Source: Rhodoferax sp. OV413 (GTDB lineage Bacteria; Pseudomonadota; Gammaproteobacteria; Burkholderiales; Burkholderiaceae_C). Taken from it: a DNA stretch of 64,000 nt. The stretch covers positions 1,152,386-1,216,385 of the forward strand of contig NZ_FNJA01000001.1 in NCBI RefSeq assembly GCF_900104385.1, written 5' to 3'. The notes below the pieces were generated by a model, which ran no database searches, was not told where the DNA came from, and saw nothing but the letters and a program-made list of their open reading frames with translations. This document shows, in pieces, positions 1 to 7,740 of this stretch. A program made the position numbers and the translations under genes. Each line of letters begins with the position of its first letter. Positions within the stretch are counted from its first letter, which is position 1.

Positions 1-780
1 TGGCTGCCGCACAAATGGCCAGCCCGGCGCGCCAAGCGCACGCTGGACACACTGGTGCGGCGGCATATCCGGCAACGCCGCGCTGAGCCCCCAGGTGTCG
101 AAAAAACCGACCTGCTGGGCATGCTGGTGGCCGTGCGCGACGAGGCCGGCGACCAGGGCGCCCTGAGCGAGCAGGAGATCCACGACCAGTGCATGACCAT
201 CTTTCTGGCCGGCCACGAAACCACGGCCTCGGCGCTCACCTGGTGGGGCCACTGCATGGCCAGCCAGCCGGTCTGCGCGCAGCGCGCCCAGGAGGAAGTC
301 GACCGCGTGCTGGGCCAGCGCCCGCCCCGCTACGAAGACCTGCCGGCCCTGCCCTATCTGGCCCAGACGCTGAAGGAAACCCTGCGCCTGTACCCGCCCG
401 CGGCCTCGCTGATCAGCCGGCGTGCCACCCGGTCGGTGCAGGTCGGCCCCTGGCAGCTGCCGCAGGGCGCGTTGGTGCGCATCACACCCTGGGTGCTGCA
501 GCACGATGCACGCTGGTTTCCCGATCCCGAGCACTTCGACCCCGAGCGCTTTTCGGACGCCGGCCAGGCGGCCCAGGTGCGCGGCAGCTACCTGCCGTTT
601 GGCGCCGGGCCGCGGGTCTGCATTGGTAATCTGTTCGCCATGACCGAGATGCAGCTGGTGGCGGCCATGCTGCTGCAGCGCTTCCAGCTGGCCCCGGTGG
701 CCGGCCCGCCGCCGCAGCCGGTATTGAACGTCACGCTGCGCCCGGCCCAGGGTTTGCAGTTGCAGCTGCGGCGCCGGTAA
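1..780 (+). CDS. Cytochrome P450, C-terminal part (5' end outside window)
   Basis: Haem-thiolate monooxygenase of unknown substrate. The frame is open from the first base, so the N-terminal part lies upstream of the window and only about 259 residues are seen. The three P450 hallmarks are present in order: the oxygen-binding I-helix motif AGHETTA (near base 210), the K-helix ExxR as ETLR (near base 378), and the haem loop FGAGPRVCIG with the cysteine ligand (598-627). No reductase or ferredoxin gene is visible in this window, so it probably uses separate redox partners. It ends directly before a Comamonadaceae-type intergenic repeat. The family is certain, the substrate is unknown. Confidence 0.93.
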   Translation, partial: WLPHKWPARRAKRTLDTLVRRHIRQRRAEPPGVEKTDLLGMLVAVRDEAGDQGALSEQEIHDQCMTIFLAGHETTASALTWWGHCMASQPVCAQRAQEEVDRVLGQRPPRYEDLPALPYLAQTLKETLRLYPPAASLISRRATRSVQVGPWQLPQGALVRITPWVLQHDARWFPDPEHFDPERFSDAGQAAQVRGSYLPFGAGPRVCIGNLFAMTEMQLVAAMLLQRFQLAPVAGPPPQPVLNVTLRPAQGLQLQLRRR

Positions 781-844
781 ATTTATAAAAATAAGGTCTG
801 CAGCGCAGATAACACCAGCGCAAGCAGCTACAGAAACGATAGTA
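781..844 (+). repeat. Comamonadaceae-type intergenic repeat, copy 1 (degenerate)
   Basis: Starts right after the P450 stop codon. It has the layout shared with copies near 9028, 14717, 18144 and 33734: an AT-rich start (atttataaaa), a tct/gcgc core, then agcagcta and a closing atagta. This copy is diverged. Confidence 0.6.
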
Positions 845-903
845 AAAAGCGCTGTCATCGGCTGGCCCGACAATAGCGGCTTTCCACTGCCTGCCCTGCT
901 CCT

Positions 904-1803
904 ATGCCGACCGCTCTGCCGCTGCGCCACCTCTTGCTTGCCCTGGCCGTGGTGGCGGTATGGGGCACCAATTTTGTCGTCATCAAGGTGGCGCTCGCGC
1001 ACTTTCCGCCGCTGCTGCTGGCGGCCCTGCGCTTCACCCTGGCGCTGCTGCCCGCGGTGTTCTTTCTGCCGCGCCCGGCCGTGTCCTGGCGCAACCTGGC
1101 GGCCTACGGCGTGCTGATCGGCGTCGGCCAGTTTGGCGTGCTGTTCGTCGCCATGCAAGCGCAGATTTCGCCGGGCCTGGCCTCGCTGGTGGTGCAGATG
1201 CAGGTGTTCTTCACCATCGCCCTGGCCATGCGCATCACCCAGGAACGGGTCCAGCCCTTCCAGTGGTGGGCGCTGCTGCTGGCAGTGGCCGGCATCAGCG
1301 TCATCGTGCTGCACACCGATGGCAGCACCACGCCACTGGGCCTGGCGATGGCGCTGTTCGCGGCGCTGTGCTGGGGCGGCGGCAACACGGCTTCGCGCCA
1401 GGCCGGCCGGGTGAACATGCTGGCCTATGTGGTCTGGTCCAGCGCCTTTGCGGCGCCGCCGCTGATCCTGCTGTCGCTGGTGTTTGAAGGCAGCCATGCC
1501 TGGTGGACCAGCATGCAGAACGCCGACCTGCCGAGCTGGCTGGCCGTGGTCTGGCAGGCCTGGGGCAATAGCCTGTTTGGCTACGCAGTGTGGGCCTGGC
1601 TGCTGGGCCGCTACCCGGCCGCCACCATCAGCCCCACGGCGCTGATGGTGCCGATATTCGGCATGGGCACGGCCGCCTGGTGGCTGGGCGAACCGCTGCC
1701 GACCTGGAAGCTGGTGGCCGCCGGCCTGGTGATGTTAGGCCTGGCGCTGAACCTGCTGTGGCCGCGCTGGCGCCATCTGCTGTTACCTGTGCGACAGACC
1801 TAG
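904..1803 (+). CDS. eamA: EamA-type amino-acid metabolite exporter (DMT superfamily)
   Basis: Inner-membrane exporter of the drug/metabolite transporter superfamily, 299 residues, the same length as E. coli EamA (YdeD), which exports cysteine pathway metabolites. Two tandem EamA domains of about five membrane segments each can be read from the hydrophobic pattern. The N-terminus (VWGTNFVVIKVAL, then PPLLLAALRF) and the later LLGRYPAATISP segment resemble the E. coli protein closely. It stands alone between a P450 gene and phoD. No clear ribosome binding site precedes the ATG. Family assignment is strong; the cysteine/O-acetylserine substrate is inferred from resemblance. Confidence 0.85.
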   Translation: MPTALPLRHLLLALAVVAVWGTNFVVIKVALAHFPPLLLAALRFTLALLPAVFFLPRPAVSWRNLAAYGVLIGVGQFGVLFVAMQAQISPGLASLVVQMQVFFTIALAMRITQERVQPFQWWALLLAVAGISVIVLHTDGSTTPLGLAMALFAALCWGGGNTASRQAGRVNMLAYVVWSSAFAAPPLILLSLVFEGSHAWWTSMQNADLPSWLAVVWQAWGNSLFGYAVWAWLLGRYPAATISPTALMVPIFGMGTAAWWLGEPLPTWKLVAAGLVMLGLALNLLWPRWRHLLLPVRQT

Positions 1804-1871
1804 CCGCATCTTCACGCGGCTGTCATGCCTGCTTCATGTAATGGGAACACCCCCACAGGAGTTTCCACAAC

Positions 1872-3653
1872 ATGACCGAACCCACCAGCCGCCGCAGCTT
1901 CCTCGTCCACACCTCGTCCACCGCCGCTGCACTGGCGGTCAGTGGCAGCCTGGTCGCCTGTGGCGATTCCAGCGCTACAGCGTCGGAGTTCAAATACGGA
2001 GTGGCCAGCGGCGACCCACTGTCAACCAGCGTGATTCTGTGGACCCATGCCAAGATCGCCGGCAGCACCAGCAGCGTAGGCCTGACCTGGCAAATCGCCA
2101 GCGACCGCAGCTTCAGCACGCTGCTGCAGTCCGGGCGCCTACAGGCTAGCGAGGCGACCTCTTTCACCGCCAAGGTGGATGTGACCGGCCTGGTGGCGGG
2201 CAGCAGCTATTTCTACCGTTTCATAGACGATGCCGGCGTGGCATCTGCCGTCGGCACAACCCGCACCCTGCCGGCCAGCAACGCCACCTCGGTCAAGTTG
2301 GCGGTGTTCTCCTGCGCCCTGTATTCGGAAGGCTACTTCAACACATACGACGCAGCCGCGAAGTCCGACGCCCAGTACGCCATCCACCTGGGTGACTACA
2401 TCTACGAATACGGCGCCGACCCCACCAAGTTCGGCAACACCGACGCGGTGGCTCTGGGCCGCGTCACCAGCCCCGCCAACGACATCGTCAGCCTGAGCGA
2501 CTACCGCACCCGCTATGCGCTGTACCGGGCCGACCCGAACCTGCAAGCGCTGCACGCCAGGATGCCGATGATCGCCGTCTGGGACGACCACGAATTTGCC
2601 AACAATGCCTACGTGGGCGGCGCTGAAAATCATAAGTCCGCCACCCAGGGCGACTGGCTAACCCGTAAAAACAACGCAGCCAAGGCGTACCACGAGTGGA
2701 TGCCCATCCGCACTCCCGACGCCAGCAACCTGCTCAAGATCTACCGCAAATTCGACTTCGGCAACCTGCTGTCGCTGTACATGCTGGACACCCGCATCGA
2801 AGGCCGCGACCAGCAGTACGACAACTTTGGCGATGCCGATGGCGGCATTGCCCGCTACATAGCCGGCGTGACCCCGGCAAGCGACGGTACGCTGCCCGAT
2901 GCCAGCCGCAAGATGATCAGCGCCACACAACAAAACTGGCTGAGCAGCGGGTTTGCTGCGTCTACCGCCACCTGGCAATTCCTGGGCAACCAGGACATCA
3001 TGGCGCGCATGTGGTTCCCTGCGTCGGTACTGCAGGCCCAGGCCACAGCCGCTACCAACCCGGCAGCAGTGTCTACCGCGATCGGTGCCTACCTGACGGC
3101 CAAGGCCACCCGCTTCGCAGCGGGCGCCGCCGCGCTCACGCCCACCCAGGCCGCCTTGCTCAGCAGCAGCACCAACCCCCGCATTCCGTACAACCTGGAC
3201 AGCTGGGACGGCTACCCCGCCAACCGCGAAGCGATTTTTCAAACGGCCAAAGCACAAGGCAAGAAGCTGGTGGCCTTGTCGGGCGATTCGCACAACGCCT
3301 GGTTTACCAACCTGACTACCCTGGCCGGCGACAAAGTGGGGGTGGAATTTGCGACCTCGTCGGTCAGTGCACCCGGTTTTGAAAGTGCCGGACTGGGCGG
3401 GCTGGCCAGCTCGCTCGATGGCAGTGCCCTGGTGCCGCAGTTGGGCAACGCCGCCATAGGCGCGGGCCTGGGGCTGATCGACGACCTGAACTATTCGGAC
3501 ACTACCCGCCGTGGCTATCTGCAGGTGACTGTCACTGCCGCAGCGGTAAAGGGCGAATTTATCTTTGTGAGCACCGTGAAGTCCACCAGCTACAGCGTGG
3601 TGGTGGGCAAAACCATCACGGTGGCCAGTACCGGCGCAGTCACTTACGCCTGA
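1872..3653 (+). CDS. phoD: Alkaline phosphatase D / phosphodiesterase family, Tat-exported
   Basis: Secreted metallophosphoesterase of the PhoD family, 593 residues, expected to release phosphate from phosphodiesters or monoesters outside the cytoplasm. The N-terminus has a twin-arginine signal (SRRSFLV) followed by a hydrophobic stretch ending in LVAC, which also fits a lipobox, so it may be a Tat-exported lipoprotein. Metal-site motifs are visible: LGDYIYEYG (about residue 172), WDDHEFANN (about 237) and SGDSHNAW (about 469). A good ribosome binding site (aggag) lies 9 bases before the ATG. Its stop faces the Bug gene on the other strand 21 bp away. No Pho box was recognised upstream. Confidence 0.93.
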   Translation: MTEPTSRRSFLVHTSSTAAALAVSGSLVACGDSSATASEFKYGVASGDPLSTSVILWTHAKIAGSTSSVGLTWQIASDRSFSTLLQSGRLQASEATSFTAKVDVTGLVAGSSYFYRFIDDAGVASAVGTTRTLPASNATSVKLAVFSCALYSEGYFNTYDAAAKSDAQYAIHLGDYIYEYGADPTKFGNTDAVALGRVTSPANDIVSLSDYRTRYALYRADPNLQALHARMPMIAVWDDHEFANNAYVGGAENHKSATQGDWLTRKNNAAKAYHEWMPIRTPDASNLLKIYRKFDFGNLLSLYMLDTRIEGRDQQYDNFGDADGGIARYIAGVTPASDGTLPDASRKMISATQQNWLSSGFAASTATWQFLGNQDIMARMWFPASVLQAQATAATNPAAVSTAIGAYLTAKATRFAAGAAALTPTQAALLSSSTNPRIPYNLDSWDGYPANREAIFQTAKAQGKKLVALSGDSHNAWFTNLTTLAGDKVGVEFATSSVSAPGFESAGLGGLASSLDGSALVPQLGNAAIGAGLGLIDDLNYSDTTRRGYLQVTVTAAAVKGEFIFVSTVKSTSYSVVVGKTITVASTGAVTYA

Positions 3654-3674
3654 CGCTGGCGTCGCCGTGGTCGC

Positions 3675-4661
3675 TCAAGACTCGGCGGTAAACCCGGTCT
3701 GCTTGATCAGGCCGCGCCACTGGTCGGCATCGGCCTTCAGCATCTGGGCCAGCTCGGCCGCACTGGACGGCTTGATCTCCAGCCCATACTGCTTGCCGTA
3801 CTCCACCACCTCGGGCTGGGCCAGCGCCGCCTGCACGCCTTCGGACGCGCGCTTGACCGTCTCAGGCGTGGCCTTGCCGGGCAGGAAGAAGCCATACCAC
3901 TCGCGCACTCGCAGCGGGAAACCCAGCTCGACCAGCGTGGGCACCTGGGGCAAAAAGACTGACCGCGTCGGCCCGGCAATCGTCAGCACGCGGAGCTTGC
4001 CCACCTTGACGTACTGCAGGTAGTCGCCAATCGGCCCCCAGAAGGCCGATATCTGGCCGCCCAGCAGGTCCTGCACGCCGGGCACGGTGCCGCGGTAGGC
4101 GATATGCCGCAGATCGGCCTTGGCCATCTGGCCCAGCAGCACGCCCACCATGTGCGGCATGGAGCCGGCGCCGGGGCTGCCGAAATTGGCTTTGTCGGGG
4201 TTGGCGGCGGCCCAGGCCAGAAAGTCCTTGAAAGTCTGCACGCTGTCCGGCACACCCGGGCCGACGGCCAGGCCGTGGTCGATGATGGCGCCCAGCGACA
4301 CCGGTGCCAGCTCTTCCAGCGTGTAGCGCAGCTTGGGGTAGGTAAAGGGGTAGATCGACAGCATGGACGAGGGCGTGAGCAGCAGATTGGTGCCGTCGGC
4401 CGGGCTGTCGCGCAGCGCCAGGATGCCGATCTGCCCGCCCGCGCCGGGCTTGTTCTCCACCAGCACCGTACCCGCATAGTGGCCGCGCATCTTGTCGGCC
4501 ACGCGCCGGGCCAGCACGTCCACCGTGCCGCCGGGCGGAAAGCCGGAAATGATCTTTGCCACATCGGGCATGGGCTTGCCCGACTGGGCCTGGGCCAGCG
4601 AAACCAGGCCGGTGGGAACGAGGGCAGCAAGCAGTTGGGTGAATTGGCGGCGGTTGGTCAT
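3675..4661 (-). CDS. Bug-family tripartite tricarboxylate transporter substrate-binding protein
   Basis: Periplasmic solute-binding protein of the Bug/TctC family, 328 residues, binding a carboxylate-type ligand. I chose the ATG at 4661 because aggaga sits just upstream and because any longer reading would run through the operator region. The N-terminus (MTNRRQF, then a hydrophobic stretch ending AQA) is an export signal, possibly Tat because of the paired arginines. The family motif GFPPGGTVDVLARRVADK and ENKPGAGGQIG are clear. No TctA/TctB membrane genes are adjacent, which is common for these orphan binders. It is divergent from a TetR gene across an operator-rich 136-bp gap, so it is likely repressed by that TetR. 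Confidence 0.92.
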   Translation of the reverse strand: MTNRRQFTQLLAALVPTGLVSLAQAQSGKPMPDVAKIISGFPPGGTVDVLARRVADKMRGHYAGTVLVENKPGAGGQIGILALRDSPADGTNLLLTPSSMLSIYPFTYPKLRYTLEELAPVSLGAIIDHGLAVGPGVPDSVQTFKDFLAWAAANPDKANFGSPGAGSMPHMVGVLLGQMAKADLRHIAYRGTVPGVQDLLGGQISAFWGPIGDYLQYVKVGKLRVLTIAGPTRSVFLPQVPTLVELGFPLRVREWYGFFLPGKATPETVKRASEGVQAALAQPEVVEYGKQYGLEIKPSSAAELAQMLKADADQWRGLIKQTGFTAES

Positions 4662-4717
4662 GTAGGTGTCTCCTGGGAAGGTCAAACAAAGGGTGCAGGC
4701 GTAAAGTGCAAAAATAA

Positions 4718-4789
4718 TTGTACGAACGTACAAGTATTTTCGAAATTAGTGTTTGTACGAGTGTTCAATTTTATTGTACAGATGTATAA
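4718..4789. promoter_or_regulatory. Three tandem TetR-type operator palindromes between Bug and tetR genes
   Basis: Three 16-bp sites of the form ttgtac-N4-gtacaa are visible: 4718-4733 (7-bp arms ttgtacg/cgtacaa, perfect), 4753-4768 and 4774-4789 (both imperfect). Centres are 35 and 21 bp apart. The perfect site overlaps a possible -10 (tacaat) for the Bug gene on the minus strand. The location between divergent genes, one a TetR regulator, supports autoregulation and control of the Bug gene. Confidence 0.75.
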
Positions 4790-4797
4790 ACCTGTTT

Positions 4798-5511
4798 ATG
4801 CAAAACCAAAAACCTCCTTCCAGCACCCGCAAAACCCCGGCGGCCCGGCGCAGCGCCGCGGCCGAACCCGGCGAAGCGGCGCTGTCGCCCAACCGCCAGC
4901 AGAACATCCTGCTGGCTGCCGAGCAGCTGTTTGCGGCCCGCGGCTTCCACGGCGTGTCGATCCGCGACATCGCCGACGAGGCCGGTGTGCCCCTGGCCCT
5001 AGTGGGCTACTACTATGGCCCGAAACTGGCGCTGTACCACGCGATTTTTCGGGAGCGGGCCGGCTACATCGGCGAACGCCTGGAATCCCTGGCTGCGGCA
5101 CAGCGCAGCGCAGCACCCGGCCAGCTGCTGGAAGAAATCGTCAAAGCCTTTGTGCTGCCAGTGCTCAAGGTAGCAGCTCTGCCCGCCGGACACAACTTTC
5201 TGCGCATTCTTTCGCGCGGCATGAACGACCACCTGGAAGAAGACGAGCCCGTCATCCGCGAGCTGTTCGACCCGCTGGCCCATGCCTTCATCGACGCCCT
5301 GGCCGCCTCCCTGCCCCAGGCCACGCGCAGCCAGGCCGCCTGGTGCTACCAGTTTGCGCTGGGCGCGCTGCTGCACCATGTGAACGACCAGCGCATCGAG
5401 CGTCTATCGCTGGGCCAGAACCAGCCCGGCGACTCCGAAACCGCCGGCCCGCTGCTGGTGGCCTTCATCACCCACGGCCTGCGCGGCGCCTGCGCCGCGC
5501 CTACCCACTGA
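4798..5511 (+). CDS. TetR family transcriptional regulator
   Basis: One-component repressor, 237 residues. The N-terminal tail is Pro/Ala/Arg-rich (about 40 residues), then a TetR helix-turn-helix (ILLAAEQLFAARGFHGVSIR, then DIADEAGVPLALVGYYYG) and a helical ligand-binding domain resembling the CerR type. I start it at the ATG at 4798; the frame stays open up to a TTG at 4753 but that would place coding sequence over two operator palindromes. It probably controls itself, the divergent Bug gene and the downstream cyclase-porin-fahA genes in response to a metabolite of their pathway. The ligand is unknown. Confidence 0.9.
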   Translation: MQNQKPPSSTRKTPAARRSAAAEPGEAALSPNRQQNILLAAEQLFAARGFHGVSIRDIADEAGVPLALVGYYYGPKLALYHAIFRERAGYIGERLESLAAAQRSAAPGQLLEEIVKAFVLPVLKVAALPAGHNFLRILSRGMNDHLEEDEPVIRELFDPLAHAFIDALAASLPQATRSQAAWCYQFALGALLHHVNDQRIERLSLGQNQPGDSETAGPLLVAFITHGLRGACAAPTH

Positions 5512-5536
5512 GGCAGCGCCATCGGCATCGCCCTGC

Positions 5537-5631
5537 CATGAGCCCCTAGAAACACCGGCGCCCGCGCCTTAGCCCCCCATGTACCCGCAGGTGCAGTCGC
5601 CCAACGACTGCGCCGGGGATGTGCTCGCCCT
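5537..5631 (+). promoter_or_regulatory. Duplicated leader element, copy 1, before the cyclase gene
   Basis: Imperfect direct repeat of 6456-6550, with the same 95-bp length. It opens with catgagcccctag and ends with a conserved 39-bp part (5593-5631) containing a stem-loop: ggtgcagtcg pairs with cgactgcgcc around the loop cccaa, followed by ggggatgtgctcgccct. It ends 32 bases before the cyclase start codon. Confidence 0.65.
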
Positions 5632-5663
5632 ATACGCCCCTATAGCAACCCACAGGAAACACC

Positions 5664-6461
5664 ATGCCCCGCAGCTTCATCGACATCTCCATGCACCTGG
5701 AAAACGACGTGCCCTCCGACCCGCCGGGTCTGGGGCCGAAGATCCATTACATCGACCATCAGACCAGCTACCCCGACATGGCGCAGTTCTTCCCCGGTCT
5801 GCAAAAACAAGACATGCCGGACGGCGAAGCCTGGGCGGTGGAAGACGTGCAGCTCAACACCCATAACGGCACCCACCTGGACGCACCCTGGCACTATGCA
5901 TCCACCATGGACGGCGGCCAGCGCGCCATCACCATCGACGAGGTGGACCTGAACTGGTGTTTCCAGCCCGGCGTGAAGCTGGACTTTCGCCACTTCCCGA
6001 ACGGCTATGTGGTGCAGGCCGCCGATGTGGAAGCCGAGCTCCAACGCATAGGCCACAGCCTGCAGCCGCTGGACATCGTGCTGGTCAACACCAGTGCCAC
6101 CGCCGCCCACGGCACGCCGGCCTACACCCGGTCTGGCTGCGGCATGGGCCGCGAGGCCACGCTGTACCTGCTGGAGCGCGGCGTGCGCCTGACCGGCACC
6201 GACGCCTGGAGCTGGGACGCGCCGTTTCCCCAGACCGCCCAGCGCTACGCCGAAACCAGCGACGCCGGGATCATCTGGGAAGGCCACAAGGCCGGCCGCG
6301 AGATCGGCTACTGCCACCTGGAAAAACTGCACAACCTGGCGGCCCTGCCGGCCCACGGTTTTTACGTGAGCTGCTTCCCGGTGAAGATCCGCGCCGCATC
6401 GGCGGGCTGGACCCGCGCGGTGGCGATATTTGACCCGGCCTTGCAGGCCAGCACGCCATGA
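5664..6461 (+). CDS. Cyclase family protein (kynurenine formamidase-like metal hydrolase)
   Basis: Member of the cyclase/KynB-like metal-dependent hydrolase family, 265 residues, cytoplasmic. The metal motif HNGTHLDAPWH (about residues 66-76) matches the family HxGTHxDxPxH pattern. A ribosome binding site (cacagga) precedes the ATG. Members hydrolyse amides, lactones or carbamoyl groups, so formamidase is only one option. No other kynurenine-pathway genes are nearby; instead it lies between a TetR regulator, a porin and a fumarylacetoacetase, so I infer a hydrolytic step in a ring or side-chain degradation route. Its stop codon lies inside the start of the second duplicated leader. Confidence 0.88.
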   Translation: MPRSFIDISMHLENDVPSDPPGLGPKIHYIDHQTSYPDMAQFFPGLQKQDMPDGEAWAVEDVQLNTHNGTHLDAPWHYASTMDGGQRAITIDEVDLNWCFQPGVKLDFRHFPNGYVVQAADVEAELQRIGHSLQPLDIVLVNTSATAAHGTPAYTRSGCGMGREATLYLLERGVRLTGTDAWSWDAPFPQTAQRYAETSDAGIIWEGHKAGREIGYCHLEKLHNLAALPAHGFYVSCFPVKIRAASAGWTRAVAIFDPALQASTP

Positions 6462-6550
6462 GTCCGTAGGGGCCTGCGCCCCACCCTCCCTCCGAAATTC
6501 CCCGCTTCGGAGCAGTCGCCCGCCGACCGCTCCGGGGATGTTCTCACCCT
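6456..6550 (+). promoter_or_regulatory. Duplicated leader element, copy 2, before the porin gene
   Basis: Second copy of the 95-bp leader. The stem (6510-6535) reads ggagcagtcg against cgaccgctcc around the loop cccgc, extended by one more C-G pair outside. Compared with copy 1 the third pair changes from T-G to A-T, which keeps pairing, while one other pair becomes A-C. It ends 38 bases before the porin GTG. Confidence 0.65.
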
Positions 6551-6588
6551 GAAATTTACCAACCCCAAACCACTGGAGACAAAAAAAA

Positions 6589-7728
6589 GTGTTCAAGCAA
6601 ACAAACCCCACCATCCTCGCCACCGCCGCGCTGTTAGCCTGCAGCGCCGCCGCCCAGGCCCAACCCGCCGTCGGCAACGGCGTACAGCTCTACGGCCTGG
6701 TGGACAACGTGGCCGGCCGCTTCACCGGCGCCATTGGCGGCGTGAACGCGCAGAGCCAAACCGTCAGCAAGGTGGAAGGCGGCGGCATGTCGACCAGCCA
6801 CTGGGGTCTGCGCGGCAACGAAGACCTGGGCGGCGGGCTCACCGCGTCCTTCGAGCTGTCGGCCTTCTTCCGCAGCGACACCGGTGCCGGCGGCCGCAGC
6901 GATGCCCTGCCCGCGCCGGTCAACGTGGCGGCCGACCCGTTCTTTTCGCGCGCTTCCTGGGTTGGCCTGTCCAGCCCGACCTGGGGCCGGCTGCGCATGG
7001 GCACCATCATTTCGCAGCTGTTCCTGAACACCATCAACTCCAACGCCTTTGGCGACTCCATGACCTTCGGCCCGCTGCCGCTGCTGACCTTTACCGGTGG
7101 CGTGCTGGGGGGCGGCACCAGCTGGACCAATTCGCTGGTCTACGACACGCCGGTGTATGCGGGCGTCTCGGCCACGCTGGCGCGCTCGCTGTCCGAAGCC
7201 CAGGGCGGTGGCAATGTGGGCGCGCGCATCGGCTACGCCAACGGCCCGCTGGCCACCTCGCTGGTCTGGCAGAACGTGAAGAAAGACCCGCAGACCTTTG
7301 CCGACGGCACCACCGCCAACGACACCAGCGCCTGGCAGTTGGCGGCCTCGTACGACTTCGACGCCGTCAAGCTGTTTGCCCACGTCGGCCACATCCAGAA
7401 CAAGGGCACCAACATCGCGCCGCAGAACGTCGGCTACCGCATCTGGGACCTGAGCGCCAGCGTGCCGGTGGGCGCCGGGCGGGTCCTGGCCGGCTATGCC
7501 GTGCGCAAGACCAGCGACACCGCGGCGCCCGCGCCGGCCACCGTGGCCGGCGGCAATGTGGAGCGCAAGATCCTCAGCCTGGGCTACGACCACAACCTGT
7601 CCAAGCGCACCGATGTCTACGCGATGTGGATGCACGACAGCACTCAAACCCGCACCCTGCCTGCGCCACTGCGTGTCATCGAAGCCAGCGGTAACAGCTA
7701 CGGCATCGGCATTCGCCACCGGTTCTAA
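6589..7728 (+). CDS. Gram-negative porin (Burkholderiales trimeric porin family)
   Basis: Outer-membrane general or substrate-selective porin, 379 residues. Start is GTG with ggaga 10 bases upstream. The signal peptide ends AAQA, after which the mature protein begins with the typical VQLYGLVDN strand. The rest shows alternating amphipathic strands and a C-terminal strand ending GIGIRHRF, with the final phenylalanine used by the BAM machinery. It lies between the cyclase gene and fahA (12 bp after its stop), so it probably admits the substrate of this catabolic cluster. Expression may be influenced by the duplicated leader. Confidence 0.93.
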   Translation: MFKQTNPTILATAALLACSAAAQAQPAVGNGVQLYGLVDNVAGRFTGAIGGVNAQSQTVSKVEGGGMSTSHWGLRGNEDLGGGLTASFELSAFFRSDTGAGGRSDALPAPVNVAADPFFSRASWVGLSSPTWGRLRMGTIISQLFLNTINSNAFGDSMTFGPLPLLTFTGGVLGGGTSWTNSLVYDTPVYAGVSATLARSLSEAQGGGNVGARIGYANGPLATSLVWQNVKKDPQTFADGTTANDTSAWQLAASYDFDAVKLFAHVGHIQNKGTNIAPQNVGYRIWDLSASVPVGAGRVLAGYAVRKTSDTAAPAPATVAGGNVERKILSLGYDHNLSKRTDVYAMWMHDSTQTRTLPAPLRVIEASGNSYGIGIRHRF

Positions 7729-7740
7729 GGACCCACCACC

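Noticed and set aside
4753-4797. Longer TetR start at the TTG at 4753
   Set aside because: It would put two operator palindromes inside the coding sequence; the ATG at 4798 is more sensible.
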